Shown here piece by piece: positions 11,557 through 21,148 of a stretch of 64,000 bases of DNA. The DNA comes from Cordilura impudica (lineage: Eukaryota > Arthropoda > Insecta > Diptera > Scathophagidae). Under the pieces are notes generated by a model that saw only the letters and a program-made list of their open reading frames with translations, was not told the origin of the DNA and did no database searches. The stretch spans positions 136,614,594 through 136,678,593 of the forward strand of contig OY821519.1 in assembly GCA_963682025.1 (NCBI GenBank), given 5' to 3'. Position numbers and translations under genes: made by a program. Position 1 is the first letter of the stretch, and the number at the start of each line of letters is the position of its first letter.

Positions 11557-12278
11557 ATATAACGTTTTTGGTGACACACTCTACTATACACCCCTAGTAT
11601 TTAATAACGTAAAATACCTCACTCAAACTTAGTTAATTATAAATGAATAAGGGTTGACACTAAATTAATCTGGCGAACCAATATAAAATATATAAGCTCG
11701 AAATAAGGTATAGGAAGCTTCAATTGTTGATAGGGAAAATACTAAAGCCAGTATGACTCTATGGTATCCAGCAATTATGGGGTTTGAGAAAAATATAAGT
11801 ATTTCAAAATAAAATCCTTCAGTACATTTTAAATATCCTATGGGTACGAGTATGTTATATATCGGGATCTTCAACGAATTTTAAATATGCAAATCGTAGA
11901 TAATGTAATAAAAAATTAAGCAAAAACATCATTAAAGGTTAACAAATTATGCAAACTCGGATACCAGACTTTTGGATCTAAATAATTAACCTAGGCTACT
12001 TAGACGAAAAATCATTAAATACTTGGAAAGACCGATTAATGTCGAAGGATATTATTAATTTAATATCTAATAGTTTTAAAAGCAATTGTATGCAGTACAA
12101 AAAAATCGGTTTGGTACTCATTATTAATAAGTTGCAAAGTAAATAAAGTTTTGCCAAGTTTAATTTATATTCATAATTTATCAGTCGATCGATATTCAAT
12201 TAAACACGATATTTTTACCCAAAACTTATATATACAGATTTGTTTTACGATCATGTAATGGTTGGAATTTAAACATTT
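11557..12278. other. AT-rich sequence, nothing recognised
   Basis: No coding frame, terminal repeats or repeat family identified. Confidence 0.4.
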
Positions 12279-13462
12279 TTATACCCTCCACACCTCAGTG
12301 ACAGAGGGTATATATAGGTTTGTCATTCCGTTTGTAACGCATCGAAATAAATTCCTGAGACCCCAAAAAAAAATATATATTCTTGATCCTTATAACAAGG
12401 GAAGTTGATTTACCGATGACCGTTTGTCCGTCTGTCCGTCTGTCTGTGGAAATCACGATCACGCCGTTAATATCTAAGCTAGACCGTTCGTTTTTGTATA
12501 AAATCGTTTATAAACATCCCAATGGAGTTGCTATTTAAAATCGTCAAAACGTTCAAAGGGTTCACGAGCTATGAATGAAACTTTAAAAAAACTCTTGAAA
12601 AAAAAAAAAAAAATAATGTGAGTCCGATCACAGGGAACATGTGTAAACATCTAGTAATTAAAATTTTTTTTATGTCAGAAAAGCGTCATCTATGTATCAC
12701 TTATAGCAAAAACTGTTTCAGCTAATTCAACAACCGTTTGCCGTAAAACGTTAAAAATATCCTAATATAAACGTATATAAGTGATACATAGATGACGCTT
12801 TTAAAAAAGTGGTATAAAAAACAATTTTATATCATAATTTTTTCACCAATACAATCATAAGTCACACAGCGTTATCTGCTTCAGCTCACACCGATATGAG
12901 TTACGCTGTTTTTGTGATTGTATTGTGAAATAGAAATTTACCCCCCTGCGCGTATAGATGTTTACACATAAATAAAATTTTTCAGTGTGTTTGTTGTTTT
13001 TCTTATGATATGTTGTAATTCTTCGTATTGTTGAAGTCATTACAGTTGTGTGTATATTAATACTGCACGTGTCACATTGGCCTAAGCAAGTTTTACCACA
13101 TATTTTTTTATCATTAAAATTAAATGTTAAAAATTAAAAATTAATAAAAATAAAAAATGGAATATGAAAAATGAAAAATGGATAATGGAAAATGAAAAAT
13201 GGAAAATGAAAAATGAAAATTGAAAAATGAAAAATGAAAAATAAAAATGGAAAATGAAAATGGAAAATGAAAAGTGGAAAATGAAAAATTAAAAATGGAA
13301 AATGGAAAATGAGAAATTAAAAATGAAAAACTGAAAATGAAAAACGAAAGATGAAAATTGAAAAGTGAAAAATGGAAAATGATAAAAAAAATGAAAATTG
13401 AAAATGAAAAAGGTGGAGGGTATCAAAGATTCGGCCCAGCCGAATTTAACACTCTTACTTGT
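12279..13462 (+). mobile_element. HINE-like family B, copy 1 (complete, interrupted)
   Basis: Second family with the same plan as A but a different sequence. Left end ttataccctccacacctcag; a (gtcc/gtct) run near 12425-12455; right end ggtggagggtatcaaag, hairpin ttcggcccagccgaa, then tttaacactcttacttgtt. The accctcca / tggagggt pair is the subterminal inverted repeat. Inside are family E copy 2 (12617-12969) and about 300 bp of gaaaaatggaaaatgaa simple repeat (13130-13420). No coding capacity. Confidence 0.75.
12617..12969. repeat. Repeat family E, copy 2
   Basis: Uninterrupted copy lying within family B copy 1. Inner ends atgtgtaaacatct (12639-12652) and agatgtttacacat (12956-12969) are perfect inverted repeats. 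A second inverted pair, gcgtcatctatgtatcactt and its complement, lies inside near 12686 and 12780, so the middle could fold. Class unknown. Confidence 0.55.
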
Positions 13463-13767
13463 TGGACCTGAGACCCTTTATCAGAAATCATCATATATAG
13501 TACATCAAAAAATCTTTAATTTCTATCAAGAATTAAATAAAATTATAAGTGTTTTAATGGGACGCAAAAGTGTCAGACATGATATATGTAGATAGATAGA
13601 TTTCTTTATTTTTTCTTCAACTCATTGCAATAGTTATTCTTAATTACTACAATCTAATTATAAAAAAAATACGGCATGTTTTATAAAAAAATCGTTTGCC
13701 GGAAAGCAGGGTTTTATTTTTTTGTTTTGACAAAAATATTTAAAAATTAAATTAATTTATTAATATT
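13463..13767. other. AT-rich sequence, nothing recognised
   Basis: Short stretch between family B copy 1 and family C copy 1; no gene seen. Confidence 0.4.
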
Positions 13768-14059
13768 AGCAGATTCCAGCCCTCGAGATTGGAGTGTAAA
13801 TTCTAGGAATTTTTTTCCAATTTAATAAAGACCCTAAAGGTATGCTAATCAATTTTATCCAATTCACAATTCAACACTTTTTAAATATCGATTATTCTCA
13901 TTATTGGTTTATGTCCAAAATTATTTTTCAATTCAACACAATAATTATTGTGAATAAAGAAAACAAACACATTAACAAATTTAAACAACAAATACATAAC
14001 ATTGTTTAATTTTATGTATGTATTTAAGTGCATTTTACTGCAAAAAAATGTTCCAGACG

Positions 14060-14098
14060 CACAGTGGCGCCCGTAGAGCAAACGAGGTTGCAAAAATC
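14060..14098 (+). repeat. Transib left end: RSS-like, 23-bp spacer
   Basis: Heptamer cacagtg at 14060-14066, identical to the consensus V(D)J heptamer; 23-bp spacer 14067-14089; then gcaaaaatc at 14090-14098, resembling the RSS nonamer acaaaaacc. A 23-bp-spacer-like arrangement at a Transib end has been reported for this superfamily; the spacing here is counted directly from the sequence. Confidence 0.8.
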
Positions 14099-15083
14099 AA
14101 AATTTTCATGTGCGCCGACGAAGTTTTGAATAAACCCATGTTATAGGAAACTTTTCAACGATTTCAAATATGCTACTCTTAATAATATTACATTTTTAGT
14201 TTAGGAGATATAACCGTTCAAAGTTGACCGACTTTCGGTTTTCAAAAAAAACACACAATTTTTAGTCAATTTGTTGCGATTTCAGGTGTAATATCACGAA
14301 AAATTGGTAACGAATTTATTTTTATTTTTATTTTTTATTTGTATTGATTGATGTATTTATTAAATGTATAATGATAAAAAAAAATTAACTGTTTGCTTTG
14401 TGTTTCTCCTGGTAAATCACTATTTAAAAACTATCCGTTTTTTCACTATTTTTCAACTTTGACGGAAAATAAAAAAAATTTATATTTTTCTATATTTGCC
14501 ATATTTGCAAAGCATGTTCTTTGCTTATTTCTTTACATAATTCAAAAGGTTTTATCTGCCCGTACGTGCCCGTTTGTCTTCTAGAGGTAAAAAAGGCTAA
14601 AAAGACATGGTTGCAGAAATTGTATGGCGTGCATCCCTTACATGTTTTGACTGACAGTAGTTTGATCTAATAGTTTGAAAATTGCATTTTAAGTCGGTTG
14701 TCTACCTGTGAGCCTCTGCCAAAGTCTACTCCCAATATTCTGTTACAAACACAGGATGCACAAAAAACTACTCATTGAAATTCGCAGGTACGCACCTCAC
14801 TTAAAAATTACTTTGGAGTACAAATGGTCAAGAACAATATTGACTTATGGTCCCTCCAGGTAGGCACAAATCTTATTTAGACACGAGCATAATATCAAAA
14901 TTGCATAATTCAGCCTAAATCCATATGTATGCAGGGAACAGGTAAATTTTTAGGCATGGTAGCATAAGCCTATATATTGCAAAATAAGCATAATGCTTGG
15001 ATTAGTCTACGACTGAAAGTTGGCGCAACAAGTTCTGTTTAGAAGGTCAACCACACCAAAGCTTTTCACGGAAGCTGCTTTAG
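14099..15083. other. Transib 5' region, no clear coding exon
   Basis: About 1 kb between the left end and the transposase frame. It may hold a promoter and an upstream exon supplying the start codon, since the main frame has no convincing ATG. No splice sites are strong enough to name. Confidence 0.4.
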
Positions 15084-16973
15084 AAGAACTTTAGCTTATA
15101 CGGAAATATTGAGAGAAGCGAAATTATAAAAAATAATTTTTATCTGATATATGCAAATATTAAGGCAAAATGGGTGAAATCTAATCGAACCATTCAGAAC
15201 TTCACCTCCAAATACGAAGACTGGCTTAAAGAAGACACCATCCTGGATATATTGGCAGTAGATAAACCCACCACATCAACCAGAGGAGCAAAAGGAAGGC
15301 CAAAAAAAGTATTGAGGAGTGTTCAATTTTCACAAGAAAGAGCAAACTTGCCGATGCCACCAATGACTTTACCACGAAGCATTTATCGGACGCGCTGTCT
15401 ATTTAATATCCAAAAGGATAGTGAAAGAGTTAGGTCGCAGATTACAAAATCTGTTGCTGATGCAAGCCCACTGCGACTAAAAAGGATTAAGGAAAGCATT
15501 CCCACGCCCACAAAGGCACACATTAAAAAGTATGGTTCCGAAGAAGCCTTGGCCTTGTTTATGGACTTACAACTTTCCAAAGAAAAATATGATATACTAC
15601 GGGCATCCTTGATGCGACACGGGGCTGACGTTTTACCAGGATACAACTATATTACGCAAGCCAAAATAAATTCACGACCACTGCATACGGAGTTTACGGA
15701 AGTCTCTGTGAAAGCCAATCTGCAGGATCTCATGGGCCGTACAGCAAAACGGTTGTTGGAGAGTCTTCCTGAAAATGAGGTGAAAATTCTTCCTAAGAAA
15801 CTGACATTGATCAGCAAATGGGGCTGCGATGGATCATCCGGACAAAGCGTTTATAAGCAAAGGATATCTTCCGATGACGCTACAATATCGGACGGAAATA
15901 TGTTTATGGCATCTGTTGTTCCTTTGCGGCTAAAATCTGATGTTTCCCTACACTGGAAAAATCCACGTCCGTCATCAGTGCATTATTGCCGACCAATAAT
16001 ATTTCAGTTTGCAAGGGAATTGGCAGAACTCATAAGGACCACGGTGAAGGACATTGAAGAACAAATAAGCAAGATTAAGCCTACAAAGCTGCAAATTGGA
16101 GAAGGAAAATATATTGAATGCAATTACGAGTTCCACCTGACCATGGTTGACGGAAAAGTCGTAAACGCACTGACAGGAAACTGCCCGATTTGCAAAATGA
16201 GTCAGAAGAACTTTGGTAATTTAAACGATTCTACAAACGAGGAGAATTACGAATATGGAATGTCACCATTGCACGCAAGGATAAGGTGTATGGAGTTCTT
16301 GCTAAAACTGGCGTATACCCTACCACAATAGGAGGAAAACTTCGATGAAAATACATCAATAAAGGATAAGGAAAAGATCAGAAAGAAGCAAATACAAGTT
16401 TGACTAAAAGTAGACTGTCCCAAGCACGGATACGGTAACTCAAACGATGGAAACACTTCTAGGAGATTTTTTGAAAATGATGAGGCAGTAACTAGAATTA
16501 CTGGAATTGACAATCAAATCGTGAAAAGATTGGGAATGATCTTGAATGTTTTAAACTGCAAAGAAAATGTCAATTCTACAAAATATGGAGAATATGCATC
16601 GAAAACTGCATCTCTTTTAGCAGAAATGTATCCACAGAAGAAGTTGACCCCGACCGTCCATAAAATATTGGCGCATGGCAAAGATATAATTCAGTACCAG
16701 TCTTTGGCAATTGGAGAACTTTCTGAAGAAGCACCGGACTCTCTTAACAAATTTTATAAAAAATATAGATTGCAGAACACATTAAAAGCATCAAGGGTAA
16801 GGCAAAATGAGGACATCTTCAACATGTTGGCAGCATCTTCCCATCCACTTATTTCTTTCCTGCGGCATGTGAAGTCACGAATAGAGTTAGAAAATAATTA
16901 TTGTTTAGAAATGATTAGTCTTTTAGATATACCTTCTCTTACGAATTGTGATGAATATTTTACAGAAAATTGA
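15084..16973 (+). pseudogene. Transib transposase, RAG1-like, two in-frame stops
   Basis: DNA-cleaving transposase related to the RAG1 core. One frame is open from 15084 to 16973 apart from TAG at 16329-16331 and TGA at 16401-16403; no frameshift is needed. Numbering codons from 15174: KWGCDGSS holds D219 (matches RAG1 D600 in CDG), SNDGNTSRRFF holds D425 (RAG1 D708 region), and AIGELSEEAPDSLNKF holds E518 (RAG1 E962 in SEGNESGNK). Zinc ligands resembling RAG1 are present: CPIC near residue 338 and HKILAH near 499. The N-terminal part has WVKSNRTIQNF and a basic GRPKK stretch. No RING or extended RAG1 N-terminus is visible. The start is unclear: the frame runs upstream without ATG, so an upstream exon or truncation is likely. 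Both stops differ from a sense codon by one C-to-T transition. Confidence 0.9.
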
Positions 16974-17142
16974 AAAAATAAATTTAAAAAAGAAGTAATT
17001 TTTTTTAATTTGTTGGGTAATAATTTAAAACATAAAACCCTAAAGAAAAAAAATAAAAACAATCTAAAAATGTAAAAATAATTTTTTTATTACCATAAAA
17101 TTGATTTTTCTACAAATTTTAACTTTGATAACCCATAAGTAG

Positions 17143-18330
17143 CAGAGATGTGAAAAACTGCAATCAGTTGGCATTGAAATCAAAGTGATTTCAACCAAAC
17201 TGATTTCATTCTTTGATTTCAAAATGATTTCAGATTTCAAAATGAAATCTTGTCAAAATTGCAATATTTTGTGATTGCAATCATTTTGAAATCATTTTTT
17301 TAGAATTCATTGATTGCAATTAATTTAATTAATTAATTAATCAATTCGATTGCAATCAAATTTTTGTTGAAATCATGCGATTTCAATGAATTGCACTGAA
17401 ATCACAACTAAAGGGAAAGTTCTACGAAATAATATACACTTGGAATCTAGAATCTAACGGTTTCCACTAGAATATGGTGGAAAATCAAATTTTTGGTGGA
17501 AACCACCAGATTTTAGTGAAAACCACTAAGTTTTACGTAAAACAACAGATTCTAGTAAAAACATCCATTTATATTTAACTCATTACTTTGAGCATTTTTT
17601 ACATTAGTTAGCTCTCTATTGGCTTTTAATAGAAGTAACTTTTCAAAGTTACCATCTGAAAGCGATCCACGACGCAGATTATTTAGCAAAGTTGCAAAAG
17701 AAAATAACCTTTCTACTGCAGCTGATGACGGTAAAGGTGCGTTGAATTTCATAAATGTGGATTTCAGAATCGGATAACGATCAAGCATTTCAAACGATGT
17801 GTCCGTATCTGCTAGATAGGAACAAACTTTGCGTGACGTCGTATGAGTAATACGTCAAAAAAAAAAAAACAGAAAAGGGATGGGGGCTGGGATGGCGTAA
17901 CCTTGTATACATAAATGATATGAACAATTAATTTATTAGCAATTTGACACAAAACTGATTGTAATTAAAAATTATGTTTACTAATTTTACAAAACTTTAA
18001 ACTTCAAACAAAAATTTACATTGTTGGTAATTCAAAATTATCAGAGTCATTTTTGTTTCTAGAAGAAGGAGTTTTATTTGAAGAGAACGAAGATTTTGAT
18101 TTTGATTCTGATTTAATTTTGATTGCAATTACTGATTTAATTTTGATTGCAATTCATATATGAATTAATTTCAAAAAATTGATGCAATCATTTTTGTCGT
18201 ATTGATTTCATGATTTCAAATTGAAATCATGAAATCAATTTAGGATTTGGAATGCAATCAAAAAATTAGCAATCGTTAACGAGAAATCATGTGATTGCAA
18301 TTAAATCGATTGCAATCGTTTACAGCTCTG
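17143..18330 (-). mobile_element. Internally deleted hAT element inside Transib
   Basis: A 1188-bp element flanked by the perfect 8-bp duplication ataagtag (17135-17142 and 18331-18338). Ends are imperfect 23-bp inverted repeats starting cagagatgtg and, from the right, cagagctgta (18 of 23 match), fitting the CAGNGNTG hAT consensus. Both subterminal regions (17160-17400 and 18070-18310) are packed with tgatttca and gattgcaatc motifs, in both orientations, typical of hAT transposase-binding repeats. Only the transposase C-terminus remains. Confidence 0.88.
17552..17845 (-). pseudogene. hAT transposase C-terminal dimerisation domain remnant
   Basis: Minus-strand frame with LPSSAAVERLFSFATLLNN and GSLSDGNFEKLLLLKANREL, the conserved C-terminal dimerisation region of hAT transposases, ending at a stop. 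The rest of the protein, including the catalytic core, is missing, so the enclosing element must have moved with a transposase supplied in trans. The frame runs upstream of the first Met at 17788 into non-homologous sequence. Confidence 0.82.
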
Positions 18331-18447
18331 ATAAGTAGGCCCCTACAAAGCGTAGCACCATTTCCAAACGCTCATTTCATAAGCTGAACAGTTATCTATC
18401 ATATGCTGTTTAAACTGTTCAATTATGTTATTCGGTTCAAAAGATAT

Positions 18448-18478
18448 GATTTTTGCAACGAAAAATGGCGCCACTGTG
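18448..18478 (-). repeat. Transib right end: RSS-like, 15-bp spacer
   Basis: Reading inward from the right: heptamer cacagtg (complement of 18472-18478), 15-bp spacer, then gcaaaaatc (complement of 18448-18456). The nonamer-like block is identical to that at the left end and lies in a shared longer phrase, gttgcaaaaatca. The two ends thus differ in spacer length (23 against 15). Confidence 0.75.
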
Positions 18479-18712
18479 AGACGGTGCAAATCTAAAAATC
18501 TAGTGGACAGCTATAAAGAAATACCTTTCAAATAAGATACGTTTGGTCCAAATCGGGAGAAAACTGTCGCCTTACCTATTAATAATTTAGATACTATATA
18601 TATTTTGGTAATAAAAAAAGGTTCAGCCAATTAGTATCTTAAAGATAAAATAAATTATAATAAAGATATAGCTATAGAGAGAGAGACAGTTGAAGTAGAA
18701 AATAAAATAAAG

Positions 18713-19321
18713 TTGAAAATAGTAACTTATCATGTACATGATTTAGAAAACAAATACCTTCACCATGGTTTCTTCGAATATACAGAACAAAACGAAACTT
18801 ACGTGAAAGAAACAAATATCCCAAAATTTAAAAAACGCTTCAAGAATTTTGACTTAATAGTATGTGTTTGTGGTGTCCGAAAAGATTTAACTTGGAATGC
18901 AGTGGGTCATTATTTTAAAACTGATGGTAATATAGATGCAATTAAAATCAAAATATTCAACTTGTACTTCACAATAATACCAATGTATATAAGAGAAGAA
19001 AATTAGAATCAAGAATTTGAGAACTTAAGAAGATTTTACGAATCAAATGATATGGAGAATCCAATAATAATCGGTGATCAAAATATTCGAATTGGTGAAG
19101 AAAATCAAGATTTAGAAGAAGTGATTGGTGTAACGTTCCCTGCTGGACTTGGAAAAAGAAATTCGAGAGACAAACCCTCGTATAGCAAGAATATTTTTAG
19201 ACTATGTACAAATTATGGAATGGTAGTGTTAAATGGAAGAACCATAGGGCAATTCAGTGAATGATATTTGTGCCATCTGTTAAGGCATGTTGAATGTTTT
19301 GAGGTTGAAAATCTAATATGG
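18713..19321 (+). pseudogene. Old LINE, part 1: endonuclease domain
   Basis: Apurinic-type endonuclease of a non-LTR retrotransposon. Readable blocks: VTYHVHDLENK near the start, NFDLIVCVCGVRK, FTIIPMYIREEN, PIIIGDQNIRIGE (catalytic GDxN), FPAGLGKRNSRDK, YGMVVLNGRTIG, then after a frame change VNDICAIC and finally VENLIWS at the right edge. The expected next residues (SDHLPV) appear 7.4 kb away at 26732, after a PIF/Harbinger insertion. One stop (about 19004) and one frame change are visible. No ORF1 is seen upstream, where a family C/Transib block begins, so the 5' end is truncated or lost. Confidence 0.8.
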
Positions 19322-19625
19322 TCTGGTCCCTATTCCACAAAACAACTTATCAAATTTTCACTTTGCACTATCAAATTTTTCGTCAACTTGCAAAACTTTA
19401 TGTTCCTCAGAACTATAGAATTTAATAATTGATAAGTTTATTTTGCAAAGTCTTTGCAAAAAAAATTGCAAGGTAAACGATCGCTTTACAAATTCATATT
19501 GTTATAACTAGTGAAGTTTTCAAACGTGAGTTTTTTTTGTTCGACGATAGTGAAGCCGCGGTTATAACAAGAAATTATAAAAACCGAATTAATTTTTCGG
19601 GAATTCAAAACTTTAATTTTAAAGA

Positions 19626-19658
19626 CAGTCATCGACTAACACTTGCGACGTGCGGTTG
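19626..19658 (+). promoter_or_regulatory. LINE internal core promoter: Inr plus DPE
   Basis: The element starts cagtcatcg. Taking the A of CAGTC (19627) as +1 gives an initiator-like sequence at the very 5' end, and ggttg at 19654-19658 falls at +28 to +32, matching the RGWYV downstream promoter element at its required position. gacgtgc just before it (19647-19653) is also common in I and Jockey promoters. TATA-less internal promoters of this kind let fly LINEs transcribe from their first base. Confidence 0.65.
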
Positions 19659-19772
19659 ACTTTTTTCTTTTGCCCTCATTGAGTGTCTTTTTCTTTACAT
19701 TACAGTGATCACAAGAACTTTTCGTATTGGTAGTATTTTTCAATAAAATCGCGTATATAGTTTGTTGTGAAA

Positions 19773-21128
19773 ATGTCGGTTTCACCCTACTTGGGGGATA
19801 ACCGCTATTCGGCTTTAGCGGAAATCCCTCCACGCGCAAAAAAGAAACGCACACACCAAAACAATTTCGAAATATTTCCAGAGTTGCCCACCATACAAAA
19901 ACCGGATCCTAAATACGTCATTCTCTCTGCAATTGGCGATAAAAATATACAAGAATATTCGTGCTTTTCTGTTCACCGATCGTTGAAATTAATTTGCACA
20001 GACATTTTGTCAGTTTCGGAGCTAAGAGACGGAAACCTCTTACTGCTTATTGGTAATAAAAATAGTGCCAACAAATTAATAACAACTAAAACGTTACCCG
20101 GTGTGTGTTCCATTAAATGTGAGTATCATTCCAAACTTAACTACTCCAAAGGTACCACTTATGCCCCTTACCTAAATAATGTTCCGGAAAATGAAATTAT
20201 TAATGAACTAAGTTCACAAGGAGTAGTTGATATATACAAATATCAAAAGAAAAATTCCGAAGAGAAACTAGCCCCATGTGGTGTTTTGCTTCTAACTTTT
20301 GATCGATTCTCAACCCCAGAAAAATTAGATGTTTCATGGCATAAAGTAAAAGTGAGACCATATTTCCCCAACCCCATGCGTTGCAAATCTTGCCAACGTC
20401 TTGGTCATACCAATAAATGGTGCAAAAACAGTCCACTCTGTGAAAAATGCGCATTGCCTCCTCATACACCAAATGACTGTACACGAACATTTTGCATTAA
20501 CTGTTCCGAGGAACACCCCTCCACCTACAAAGAATGTAAAGTCTTTAAGCAGCATAAAGAAATTCTAAAAATTAAAACTATTGAAAAATGCACCTTAAAA
20601 GCTGCCAAAGAAAAATATGAAGCACAAACAACAACACCACCTTTAGTACAATCATACTCTGATGTGACAACCAACAACAAACCTGTTCCTCAATCGACAG
20701 CACGATCATCCTCTGATGATACAACCAGCAAAAACATTAACAACACAACTAACAATAATAAAACTATTAAAAATAACACAGAACTTACAGAAAACAATTA
20801 CACAAGTACTCCTACAACAACATCTTTACCAAATAAAACAGAAATTACGAAAAACACAAACAATATTACTTGTACACCTAAAACAAGTGCACAAGAAAAA
20901 AAAACTTTAAAACTAACATCTAACAACAATAACTCTAAAACAGTATCACGATATGAAACACGATCAACAACAAAAGCTTTAGCAAACAATCCAACTACAA
21001 CAACCAACTTATTTAAAAAAAAAGAAGCACTCAATTTAACACAAGACAAAAGTCTTGATATACATAAAATATTACAAAATACTGCATACAATGATAACGA
21101 GGAAATAATGTTCTTAGACGAAGAATAA
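19773..21128 (+). CDS. LINE ORF1, gag-like nucleic-acid binding protein
   Basis: 451 residues from ATG at 19773 (upstream in-frame codons lack another ATG). Residues ~1-200 form a mostly uncharacterised N-terminal part. Three zinc knuckles follow from residue 204: CKSCQRLGHTNKWC and CEKCALPPHTPNDC (both CX2CX4HX4C), then CINCSEEHPSTYKEC (CX2CX3HX6C). A basic stretch follows and then a long Asn/Thr/Lys-rich low-complexity region (about 285-425). ORF1 proteins of I-type elements bind their own RNA and form ribonucleoprotein particles. The frame is intact with a normal stop, 20 nt ahead of ORF2. Confidence 0.9.
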   Translation: MSVSPYLGDNRYSALAEIPPRAKKKRTHQNNFEIFPELPTIQKPDPKYVILSAIGDKNIQEYSCFSVHRSLKLICTDILSVSELRDGNLLLLIGNKNSANKLITTKTLPGVCSIKCEYHSKLNYSKGTTYAPYLNNVPENEIINELSSQGVVDIYKYQKKNSEEKLAPCGVLLLTFDRFSTPEKLDVSWHKVKVRPYFPNPMRCKSCQRLGHTNKWCKNSPLCEKCALPPHTPNDCTRTFCINCSEEHPSTYKECKVFKQHKEILKIKTIEKCTLKAAKEKYEAQTTTPPLVQSYSDVTTNNKPVPQSTARSSSDDTTSKNINNTTNNNKTIKNNTELTENNYTSTPTTTSLPNKTEITKNTNNITCTPKTSAQEKKTLKLTSNNNNSKTVSRYETRSTTKALANNPTTTTNLFKKKEALNLTQDKSLDIHKILQNTAYNDNEEIMFLDEE

Positions 21129-21148
21129 TTTGTACACTATCTTTCGAT

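Larger units (their letters stand above)
14060..18478 (+). mobile_element. Complete Transib transposon with RAG-like ends
   Basis: A 4419-bp element (about 3.2 kb without a nested hAT) flanked by the 5-bp duplication agacg at 14055-14059 and 18479-18483. Its termini are perfect 12-bp inverted repeats, cacagtggcgcc. A 5-bp duplication and CACWRTG-type ends are diagnostic of Transib, the superfamily that gave rise to RAG1 and its recombination signals. It encodes a RAG1-like transposase on the plus strand (15084-16973). It lies inside a family C repeat and carries a hAT at 17143-18330, so the order of events was C, then Transib, then hAT. Two premature stops make this copy non-autonomous now, but its ends look intact. 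Confidence 0.92.
13768..18590 (+). repeat. Family C repeat, copy 1, split by Transib
   Basis: Left part 13768-14054 starts agcagattccagccctcgag and right part 18484-18590 carries aagaaatacctttcaaata ... acgtttggtccaaatcggg ... cctattaataat. These match the two halves of copies at 44.3, 45.0, 48.6 and 55.5 kb, where they are contiguous. The Transib element accounts for the gap exactly, with agacg duplicated at its ends. Family C is 330-430 bp without coding capacity; class undetermined. Confidence 0.75.

Noticed and set aside
17160..18310. Dense gattgcaatc / tgatttca repeats as a possible CRISPR-like or satellite array
   Set aside because: Spacing is irregular, there are no spacers of uniform length, and the arrays lie symmetrically inside hAT ends with an 8-bp duplication.
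18713..19006. 97-residue frame as a host gene
   Set aside because: It is the N-terminal part of a LINE endonuclease; later motifs (GDxN, SDH) follow in order across an insertion.
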